In this document: piece after piece, positions 7,560-12,847 of the stretch | Numbering within the stretch: position 1 is the stretch's first letter | How the letters are laid out: each line of letters opens with the position of its first letter | Origin: an uncultured Blautia sp. | Lineage (GTDB): Bacteria; Bacillota; Clostridia; Lachnospirales; Lachnospiraceae | Assembly: GCA_900551465.1 (NCBI GenBank) | Contig: URWL01000018.1 | Location: forward strand, 1 to 12,847 | Direction of reading: 5' to 3' | DNA length: 12,847 nucleotides | Position numbers and translations under genes: made by a program | Notes under the pieces: generated by a model | What the model saw: the letters and a program-made list of their open reading frames with translations, nothing else | The model's database searches: none | Told to the model about the DNA's origin: nothing

Positions 7560-9070
7560 TCTCTTTCCTTTTTCTCTTTTATTTCTTCCACCAGTCGGAT
7601 CAGCTCCTCAATGGTGGCCTTTTCAGCCATATAAGTTTCCATGCCAAAAGCATCTGCTGCCGCTTTTGTCTGCTTTCCGATGCAGGCTGCGGTAAGTCTG
7701 GCATAGTCGGCGCTTCCCACACTTTCTGCGAAGCCTTTTACTGTAGACGCGCTGGTAAATACCACGCAGTCAATCTGATTTTTTTCAATTTCTTTCTGAA
7801 TATCAATAATCCGGCTGCTTTCGTAAACAGTCTCATAGGTAGGGATATCATCTACAATACCCCCTGCTTTTTCCATAAGCTTTACCAGATTTTCATTTCC
7901 CTTCTGCGCCCTTGGAAGAAGAATATGCTCTCCTCCCTGAAGCTGTGCCGCCAGTACTTCTCCAAGGGAATCCCCGTCATATACCTCCGGCATTAAGTCT
8001 ACCAGAAGTCCTCTGTCCTCCAGAACCTTCCGGGTACCCTGTCCGATAGCTGCAAGCTTCAATCCAAAAAGACTGCGGATATCTGTGTGGTGCTTTTTCA
8101 GCTCTTCAAAAAAGATCTCCGCACCGGTAGGGCTGGTAAACACCGCCCACTGATATTTCCGGATCTCGTCCAGAGCCTGATAAAGTCTGCTCTGATCTTC
8201 CAGAGCTACAGTACGGATAGAAGGAAGCTCCAGAACCTCTGCCCCTTTTTCCCGGAGAAGTTCTGTAGTACGGGAGCTTCTGTTTTTCGGTCTTGTGACC
8301 AGCACCTTCCAGCCCATAAGCGGAAGTCTTTCATACCATCCAAACTCATCTGCCAGAGCGCATACCTTACCAACTACAATGATGGCCGGTGTTTCAATTC
8401 CCTGACGCTTTACTTCATCCTCCAGCGTACTTACTGTGGCAACAATCTTTTTCTGACCTGCCGTGGTCCCCTTCTGGAGAATGGCTGCCGGCATCTGCGG
8501 ATCCATGTCTGCATTCAGAAGTCCCTGACAAATATCGTGAAGGGCAGCTACTCCCATAAGAAATACCAGTGTTCCCCTGGTTTCTGCCAGTGCGCGAAAA
8601 TTAATGTCATACTCTTTTCCGGCTCTTCTGTGTCCGGTAATAATGTGAAGGGAGGAACAGAAATCCCGATGTGTTACAGGGATTCCGTTATATGCCGGAA
8701 CTGCCAGAGAGGAAGTCACACCCGGAACTACCTCATAAGGGATTCCATGCTCTGTCAGAAGCTCCAGCTCCTCGCCGCCTCTTCCAAAAAGGAACGGATC
8801 TCCGCCTTTCAGACGTACCACCCGATATCCCTTCTGGGCTTCCCGAAGAAGAACCTGATTGATCTCCTCCTGTGGAAGCGTATGCTTATCCGCACGCTTG
8901 CCTACATAAATCAGACGGGCGGAATCCGGAATCTTTGTCAGGACACCCTGTCCTACCAGACTGTCATAAACCACTACCTCTGCCTGCTTCAAAACTTCAA
9001 GACCTTTCAGTGTAAAAAGTCCGGCATCTCCCGGACCTGCACCTACCAGCCAAACCTTTCCAACACTCAT
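7556..9070 (-). CDS. cobA-hemD: Fused uroporphyrinogen-III C-methyltransferase / uroporphyrinogen-III synthase
   Basis: 504 aa with two domains. Residues 1 to about 245 are a SAM-dependent uroporphyrinogen III methyltransferase (CobA/SUMT): VGAGPGD at 9-15, the VRLKGGDPFLFGRGGEE segment at 85-101, VVPGVTSS at 114-121 and GIPVTHRD at 129-136. It makes precorrin-2. Residues about 254-500 are a HemD-type synthase that cyclises hydroxymethylbilane, starting at KVLVTRPKNRSS and ending with the VFTSASTVKGF region. The fusion lets the HemD product pass directly to methylation, which points the operon toward siroheme and cobalamin. This fusion is common in Clostridia. The ATG at 9070 overlaps the hemC stop (ATGA), with AAGGAG 7 nt upstream. 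Confidence 0.96.
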   Translation of the reverse strand: MSVGKVWLVGAGPGDAGLFTLKGLEVLKQAEVVVYDSLVGQGVLTKIPDSARLIYVGKRADKHTLPQEEINQVLLREAQKGYRVVRLKGGDPFLFGRGGEELELLTEHGIPYEVVPGVTSSLAVPAYNGIPVTHRDFCSSLHIITGHRRAGKEYDINFRALAETRGTLVFLMGVAALHDICQGLLNADMDPQMPAAILQKGTTAGQKKIVATVSTLEDEVKRQGIETPAIIVVGKVCALADEFGWYERLPLMGWKVLVTRPKNRSSRTTELLREKGAEVLELPSIRTVALEDQSRLYQALDEIRKYQWAVFTSPTGAEIFFEELKKHHTDIRSLFGLKLAAIGQGTRKVLEDRGLLVDLMPEVYDGDSLGEVLAAQLQGGEHILLPRAQKGNENLVKLMEKAGGIVDDIPTYETVYESSRIIDIQKEIEKNQIDCVVFTSASTVKGFAESVGSADYARLTAACIGKQTKAAADAFGMETYMAEKATIEELIRLVEEIKEKKERE

Positions 9071-9969
9071 GCTGTCTCTCCTTTTTCCATGGATTCTTTC
9101 AGACGTTTTGCCAGTTCTGTTCCCAGTTCCTCTGCCTGCGTAAGCTCGCCCTCTGCTTCTCCTTTGATATAGGTTCCGTCTTCTTCCCTGTAGTACAGCC
9201 CCCGAAGCAGCAGTTTTCCCTGGCGGATCTCACCATAAGCAGCCACAGGAGAGGAACACCCTCCATCCAGATACCGGACGTAAGCCCGTTCCGCAGTACC
9301 GCAGATCCAGGCCTCTTGATCGCAGTATCCGTCCAGACAGGAATAATCTTCTCCCTTTCTTCCCTGAACCGCCAGAATTCCCTGACCTGCTGCCGGAAGG
9401 ATCTCTTCTACTGTAAAGTACCGGTTGATCCGGTCTTCCAGTCCCAGGCGCTTTAGTCCCGCCGCTGCAAGGATCAATCCGGAATATTCTCCGGCATCCA
9501 GCTTACGGAGTCTTGTCTGAAGGTTTCCGCGGATGCTTTTTACCTCCATATCCGGATAAAGCTTTTTCAGCTGCAGAGTTCTCCGAAGACTGGAACAGCC
9601 CAGAGGTTTTGTTTTATCTAATTCTTCTGTTCCTTCCGGAAGCACCAGAACATCCCTTGGATCTTCTCTTCTGGAAAAAGCCAGAAGGGGAAGATCTTCC
9701 GGAACCTCCATGGGCATATCCTTCAGGCTGTGGACAGAAAGATCTGATCTTTTTTCCATAAGAGCAAGATCCAGTTCTTTTACAAAAAGTCCTTTTCCTC
9801 CAACTTTATCCAAAGTCCTGTCAAGGATCTTGTCTCCTGTTGTTTTCATCGTCAGGATCTCTGTATGTATTTCCGGATGCTTTTCATTAAGAAAGCTCTG
9901 TACCATTTCACTCTGCAGCACAGCAAGCTTACTTTCCCGGCTTCCGATGATGATCTTATTCTCCGTCAT
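9067..9969 (-). CDS. hemC: Hydroxymethylbilane synthase (porphobilinogen deaminase)
   Basis: 300 aa, full length. It polymerises four porphobilinogens into hydroxymethylbilane on a covalent dipyrromethane cofactor. Key residues: IGSRESKLA at 8-16, catalytic D84 in HSLKDMP, GCSSLRR at 124-130, IRGNLQTRL at 146-154, and the cofactor cysteine C238 in LDGGCSSP. I chose the ATG at 9969 because GAAGG lies 8 nt upstream and the family begins near here; a GTG at 9978 would sit only 3 nt from its nearest purine-rich site. The start lies inside the end of the sirC-like gene (14-nt overlap), and the end overlaps cobA-hemD by 4 nt. Confidence 0.97.
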   Translation of the reverse strand: MTENKIIIGSRESKLAVLQSEMVQSFLNEKHPEIHTEILTMKTTGDKILDRTLDKVGGKGLFVKELDLALMEKRSDLSVHSLKDMPMEVPEDLPLLAFSRREDPRDVLVLPEGTEELDKTKPLGCSSLRRTLQLKKLYPDMEVKSIRGNLQTRLRKLDAGEYSGLILAAAGLKRLGLEDRINRYFTVEEILPAAGQGILAVQGRKGEDYSCLDGYCDQEAWICGTAERAYVRYLDGGCSSPVAAYGEIRQGKLLLRGLYYREEDGTYIKGEAEGELTQAEELGTELAKRLKESMEKGETA

Positions 9970-10435
9970 TTTCTGCACCTTCCTCCATAGCCTCCTGAAT
10001 AGCGACTCTGACTTTTTTTGCCCGCTTATGATCCAGACCGCTGGCTGTCACGCCTACTACCAGCTCATCCTTCATATAAATTCCCGGAAAATAAAAATCA
10101 CATTTATTTTTATCGTCTGCAATGTTTACATAAATGCCTTCTTCCTTACAGACACGATAGATTTCATCATTTAATTTCCAGTCGTTGGTGGCTGCGATAA
10201 CCATATATGCCATCTGAAAATCCGTTCTTTTTACGGGACGGGTGATCAGGTTTACATATCCTGTCTTGCCCAGTTCCTGAAGCTCCGCTGTACATTTCGG
10301 CGCAATGGCAGTTACGTTTCTTGTAAACTGAAGCAATGTTTTTACTCTTCGTGTGGCAATGTTTCCGCCTCCTACCACTACGATCTTTTTATCTGAAAGA
10401 TCCACAAACATGGGAAAATACCGTTTATTCTTCAT
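9956..10435 (-). CDS. Precorrin-2 dehydrogenase (SirC / Met8 / CysG-N family)
   Basis: 159 aa. NAD-dependent oxidation of precorrin-2 to sirohydrochlorin, the step after CobA. It starts with YFPMFVDL, then the Rossmann motif VVVGGGNIATRR at 19-30, then AATND at 81-85 and VNIADDKNKCDFYFPG at 103-118. D107 matches the catalytic aspartate of CysG (D104). It is shorter than SirC, Met8p or the CysG N-terminal module (about 200 aa or more), with only about 40 residues after the catalytic region. The helical C-terminal part, linked to dimerisation and ferrochelation in Met8p, is thus reduced, and iron insertion may need another enzyme. The ATG at 10435 has GGAG 7 nt upstream; an upstream in-frame start adding 8 residues has weaker support. 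It overlaps hemA by 11 nt and hemC by 14 nt. Confidence 0.92.
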   Translation of the reverse strand: MKNKRYFPMFVDLSDKKIVVVGGGNIATRRVKTLLQFTRNVTAIAPKCTAELQELGKTGYVNLITRPVKRTDFQMAYMVIAATNDWKLNDEIYRVCKEEGIYVNIADDKNKCDFYFPGIYMKDELVVGVTASGLDHKRAKKVRVAIQEAMEEGAENDGE

Positions 10436-11654
10436 AGAGCTTCTCCAATCCTGCCACACATTCCAGGAAGGTTTCCTGATTCAGACAGTCTCTCAGCCCG
10501 AAGATCAGTTTGTTTACCACCTTGCCTGCCGCTGTGTCTACTGCCTCAAGAAGCTTCTGTCTGTCTTCCTGTTCCATTGGCGTTTTTTTCAGTATTTTTT
10601 CAATGCGGAGGTTCAGGTCCTCCACTGCGTCATCCCGGATTTCCTGTATTCTCGGGATCACATCTCTTCCCTCCAGCCACTGGTAAAATTCCTCCAGCTG
10701 CTCCTGAACGATTCTGTCTGCCTTTTCGATGCTTTTCTTCTGCTCCGGAGAGGCTCCGGCTGAATGAAAGCTGTCCATGTCATAAAGGGTGATCCCCTCA
10801 ATCTCTGAAAGCGCAGGATCAATATCCCGGGGTACCGCAAGATCCAGAAGGATCAGCGGCCGCTCCAGTGTCAGCTGGGCAAAATCTTCCGCCTTCAAAG
10901 TAAAATTCGGGCTTGCCGTTGCACTGACCACAAGATCACACTGATGGACGTACTCCATCCGTTCTCCGTAATGGATTCTTTTGCAGCCCGCAGGAATTTC
11001 TACAATACCGCTTCTGTACTGACGTACTGTCACGGTCACATCACCTCCGTTTTCACGAAGAGTCTGGGCTGCCACCTTGCCCATTTCTCCGTTTCCGATC
11101 ACCATGCAGGTCTTTCCCCGGGCTTCATACCCCTGCTCTTTCAGTGTGCTTAAAGCCTGATGGATCACAGAAGGATTTCCATGGGCCAGAGGAGCTTCTG
11201 TTTTAATCCTTTTGCCAACTGTTGCAGCCATACGAAAAAGAACCTCCAACACACTGTCCGAGGCAAAATGTTCTCTGGCAAAATTCAGGGCTTCCTTGAT
11301 CTGGGTAAGGATCTGATCTTCCCCCAGGATCTGGGATTTCAGCCCCCCTGCCAGGTGAAACAGGTGGCTGACCGCCTCCCTGTCCTTTCTTGTAATAAAA
11401 TAATCTTCATAGGAGCTGTCCTCAATCCCCTTCAGTTCACAAAGACACTGATACAGAGAAAGCTCCTTTTCCTCTTCATGACTCGCCCAGATTTCAAGGC
11501 GGTTGCAGGTAGAAAGGATCACGCAGCCATAGATTCCTGCTTTTTCTTTCAGCTGCTCCATCGCTTCCCCTGCATTCTTTTTTGTAAAGGCAAATAATGC
11601 CCGTATATCAACCGGCGCACGGCCGTGGTCTATTCCAATCATGGAAATCGTCAT
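10425..11654 (-). CDS. hemA: Glutamyl-tRNA reductase
   Basis: 409 aa, full length. It reduces glutamyl-tRNA(Glu) to glutamate-1-semialdehyde with NADPH, the committed and usually most regulated step of C5 tetrapyrrole synthesis. The N-terminal catalytic domain has GIDHGRAPVDIR at 7-18 (family form NHKTAPV) and the thioester cysteine C50 in LSTCNRLE; H100 lies at the expected active-site spot. QILGEDQIL is at 108-116, the NADPH-binding VIGNGEMG at 185-192 and LAVPRDIDP at 272-280. A helical dimerisation tail follows. I chose the ATG at 11654: AAAGGAG lies 7 nt upstream and the family begins here. An open in-frame extension to an ATG at 11729 runs through the structured leader and is probably not translated. 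It is first in the seven-gene operon and carries its promoter and leader. Confidence 0.96.
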   Translation of the reverse strand: MTISMIGIDHGRAPVDIRALFAFTKKNAGEAMEQLKEKAGIYGCVILSTCNRLEIWASHEEEKELSLYQCLCELKGIEDSSYEDYFITRKDREAVSHLFHLAGGLKSQILGEDQILTQIKEALNFAREHFASDSVLEVLFRMAATVGKRIKTEAPLAHGNPSVIHQALSTLKEQGYEARGKTCMVIGNGEMGKVAAQTLRENGGDVTVTVRQYRSGIVEIPAGCKRIHYGERMEYVHQCDLVVSATASPNFTLKAEDFAQLTLERPLILLDLAVPRDIDPALSEIEGITLYDMDSFHSAGASPEQKKSIEKADRIVQEQLEEFYQWLEGRDVIPRIQEIRDDAVEDLNLRIEKILKKTPMEQEDRQKLLEAVDTAAGKVVNKLIFGLRDCLNQETFLECVAGLEKLYEE

Positions 11655-11658
11655 AATG

Positions 11659-11718
11659 CTTCTCCTTTGTACAAAACACAGCGTCGGTGTACAAGGAGAA
11701 ACTCTCTCCCTGTACACC
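11659..11718 (-). promoter_or_regulatory. Structured hemA leader with mutually exclusive hairpins, one covering the Shine-Dalgarno
   Basis: In the minus-strand RNA, arm 1 GGUGUACAGGGAGA (11718-11705) pairs with arm 2 UCUCCUUGUACACC (11699-11686): a continuous 14-bp stem with one G-U and a 5-nt loop. Arm 2 can instead pair with the ribosome binding region, UUCUCCUUGUACA (11700-11688) with UGUACAAAGGAGAA (11673-11660): 13 bp with a single bulged A and a 14-nt loop. The second fold buries the hemA Shine-Dalgarno AAAGGAG (11668-11662). Arm 1 resembles the Shine-Dalgarno region in sequence, so it acts as a competitor. There is no U-tract, so this points to translational control rather than termination. 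Base pairing is seen; function and trigger are unknown. Alternatively the first hairpin is only a 5' mRNA stabiliser. Confidence 0.6.
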
Positions 11719-11734
11719 AACACTATCATTCCTT

Positions 11735-11763
11735 ATGATAAACATTACAACGCACAATGTCAA
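11735..11763 (-). promoter_or_regulatory. Sigma-A promoter of the hem-aroC operon
   Basis: On the minus strand: TTGACA (11763-11758), a 17-bp spacer, TATCAT (11740-11735). The predicted start is near 11729-11727, about 74 nt before the hemA ATG. A perfect small palindrome, TGTCA-ATGC-TGACA (11758-11771), overlaps the -35 box. Another, TATCAT-TCCTT-ATGATA (11724-11740), covers the -10 box and the start point. No clear terminator separates it from the upstream DUF1667 gene, so read-through may add to its output. Confidence 0.85.
11736..11750. promoter_or_regulatory. PerR/Fur-like operator candidate in the hemA promoter
   Basis: TGATAAACATTACAA on the plus strand matches the 7-1-7 PerR consensus TTATAATnATTATAA, and the Fur-type TGATAATnATTATCA, at 11 of 14 defined positions each. 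It lies across the -10 box and spacer, where a bound repressor would block RNA polymerase. In Bacillus subtilis the hemAXCDBL operon is under PerR control, which makes the site plausible. An AT-rich promoter can give such matches by chance. Confidence 0.4.
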
Positions 11764-11788
11764 TGCTGACAGGGTTTTTTCCACAAAT

Positions 11789-12154
11789 TTACCGGGCTTC
11801 CACAGTCTTAGTAGCAACGATGTCCACTCCGGTTTCTGCCACATTGCAAAGTATGGTCTGTCCCATACGGACAGGAGCCAAAACCCGGATTCCTTTCAGT
11901 GCCCTGACACAGTCAAATATCTTTTCTTTTGGGATATCTGTTTTTGTTTTTACGGAAACTGCAGGAAGCTTTCCTCCTTCTACTGCAACAGTTGTTGTCA
12001 CGGTTCTTACCGGAGATATAACCTCCTGTTCCCCGTAGATTTTTCCCTTTTTGCAGGTATTTCCTTCCACTGAGACAACTTCCTGTCCGCTGAGGTTTAC
12101 AGTCAGAGCACAGCCCATAGGACAGCCAATACAGGTAAGATATCTTTTTTCCAT
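11789..12154 (-). CDS. DUF1667 family protein with four-cysteine motif
   Basis: 121 aa, the usual size for DUF1667. The N-terminus holds CxxCxxxC (C8, C11, C15 in CIGCPMGC) and C34 in GNTCKKGKIYG, a pattern resembling the [4Fe-4S] site of molybdopterin oxidoreductases; a cluster is inferred, not shown. The middle, PVRTVTTTVAVEGG (about 48-61), also matches the family, and the C-terminal half is compact, with IPKEKIFDCVRAL. It starts 2 nt after the upstream oxidoreductase stop, with GGAGGAGG 7 nt before the ATG, so the two are one transcriptional unit. DUF1667 genes commonly follow a GlpA-like dehydrogenase and an FAD/NAD oxidoreductase, where the protein is thought to serve as a redox partner in glycerol-3-phosphate oxidation. 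Its exact role is unproven. Confidence 0.88.
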   Translation of the reverse strand: MEKRYLTCIGCPMGCALTVNLSGQEVVSVEGNTCKKGKIYGEQEVISPVRTVTTTVAVEGGKLPAVSVKTKTDIPKEKIFDCVRALKGIRVLAPVRMGQTILCNVAETGVDIVATKTVEAR

Positions 12155-12156
12155 GT

Positions 12157-12847
12157 TTACGCCTCCTCCATGCTTATGGTGATCTTTTTCAGCTGTGGAA
12201 ATTCTGCCAGCTGTTCTTTTTTCAGTGTCAGCTCCTCCATTTCTCCCGGAGCTGCATATAAACGTTTTTTATGGATCACCTGCTCCTCATCAAACCGGAC
12301 ATTGACATAGCAGTTTCGATAGACTTTTCCTACACGGAAACGTACTTTCATACTGTCTTCCATGTACTCCGGACGGACAAATGACGGAACCGTATAACGG
12401 ACACCCTCTCCGTTTTCCAGCGGTATCTGTTTCTGTGAGGATCCTGCTTCCGTTTTTTCCGCTTTTCTTCTGGTTCTAAGATATTCTGCCGCATGTCTTC
12501 CTGCTGCCTCTGCCTCCTCTGATACAAAGTCTACCAGATCATGAACATGAAGTACATTTCCGCAGGCAAACACTCCGTCCACACTCGTTTCCAGGCTTTC
12601 ACTGACCTGTGGTCCGGAAGTGACAGGATTCAGTTCCACTCCCATCTCTCTGGAAAGCTCATTTTCCGGGATCAAGCCTACAGAAAGCAGAAGCGTATCA
12701 CAGCTATATTCTTCCTCCGTTCCCGGTACAGGCTTTCCTTTTTCATCTACCTGTGCAAGAGTTACTCCCTCTACCCGTTCTTTGCCCTTGATATCTACAA
12801 CTGTATGACTAAGCTTCAGCGGGATGCCAAAATCATCCAGACACTGG
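12157..12847 (-). CDS. FAD/NAD(P)-dependent oxidoreductase, C-terminal part (cut by the window edge)
   Basis: The last 229 residues are visible; the frame is open to the window edge, so the N-terminal FAD-binding motif and start codon lie outside. The visible part begins in the NAD(P)-binding half, then has CDTLLLSVGLIPENEL, then the second FAD motif TSVDGVFACGNVLHVHDLVD, typical of pyridine-nucleotide-disulfide-type flavoproteins. A variable linker rich in K, E and Q and a roughly 75-residue beta-type C-terminal domain follow. A TTG at 12675 is an internal leucine codon, not a start. Together with DUF1667 it matches the three-gene clusters that include a GlpA-like glycerol-3-phosphate dehydrogenase, which would be expected just beyond the right edge. 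No CxxC disulfide is visible in this part. Confidence 0.88.
   Translation of the reverse strand, partial: QCLDDFGIPLKLSHTVVDIKGKERVEGVTLAQVDEKGKPVPGTEEEYSCDTLLLSVGLIPENELSREMGVELNPVTSGPQVSESLETSVDGVFACGNVLHVHDLVDFVSEEAEAAGRHAAEYLRTRRKAEKTEAGSSQKQIPLENGEGVRYTVPSFVRPEYMEDSMKVRFRVGKVYRNCYVNVRFDEEQVIHKKRLYAAPGEMEELTLKKEQLAEFPQLKKITISMEEA

Noticed and set aside
8087..9172. 361-codon open frame on the plus strand, opposite cobA-hemD and hemC
   Set aside because: It is a reverse-frame artefact of conserved genes with no independent coding evidence.
11686..11718. The hemA leader hairpin as an intrinsic terminator
   Set aside because: The stem is strong, but what follows (GACGCTGTGTTTTG) is not a U-tract placed directly after the stem.
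11655..11728. Cobalamin riboswitch or T-box in the hemA leader
   Set aside because: The leader is only about 74 nt and has no B12-box or T-box signature. Both elements are normally much longer.

Overview
The window looks like chromosome of an anaerobic Firmicute of class Clostridia, most likely Lachnospiraceae (Blautia or Ruminococcus-like). This is an inference from the gene content, the CobA-HemD fusion, strong AGGAGG-type ribosome binding sites, sigma-A promoters with 17-bp spacers and moderate GC. No mobile element, CRISPR array, tRNA or rRNA was seen.

Layout, left to right. Positions 79-1020 (minus) encode a CorA-type divalent-metal transporter. It diverges, across a 323-bp spacer holding two clear promoters, from a cytoplasmic beta-propeller lactonase (1344-2450, plus). 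A bidirectional terminator (2469-2520) separates the lactonase from a convergent YtcJ-like amidohydrolase (2527-4125, minus). From 11654 down to 4188 lies one tightly packed minus-strand operon of seven genes: hemA, precorrin-2 dehydrogenase (sirC-like), hemC, a cobA-hemD fusion, hemB, hemL and aroC. Every junction overlaps (11, 14, 4, 4, 1 and 8 nt). At the right edge, also on the minus strand, are a DUF1667 protein (11789-12154) and the C-terminal part of an FAD/NAD-dependent oxidoreductase (12157 to the window end). That pair is typical of clusters with a GlpA-like glycerol-3-phosphate dehydrogenase.

How the genes work together. HemA and HemL make 5-aminolevulinate from glutamyl-tRNA. HemB, HemC and the HemD domain turn it into uroporphyrinogen III. 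The CobA domain methylates this to precorrin-2, and the SirC-like enzyme oxidises precorrin-2 to sirohydrochlorin. The operon therefore supplies the trunk for siroheme and cobalamin. No gene for the later heme steps (hemE, hemN or similar) is in the window. Chorismate synthase, from the shikimate pathway, is translationally coupled at the end.

The most interesting part is the short region before hemA (11655-11788). A near-consensus promoter (TTGACA, 17 bp, TATCAT) is overlapped by a PerR/Fur-like box and two small palindromes. The roughly 74-nt leader contains a perfectly paired 14-bp hairpin whose 3' arm can instead form a 13-bp helix with the hemA Shine-Dalgarno region. That is the architecture of a translational switch. 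It does not match any riboswitch class I recognise and is the best candidate for something undescribed here.
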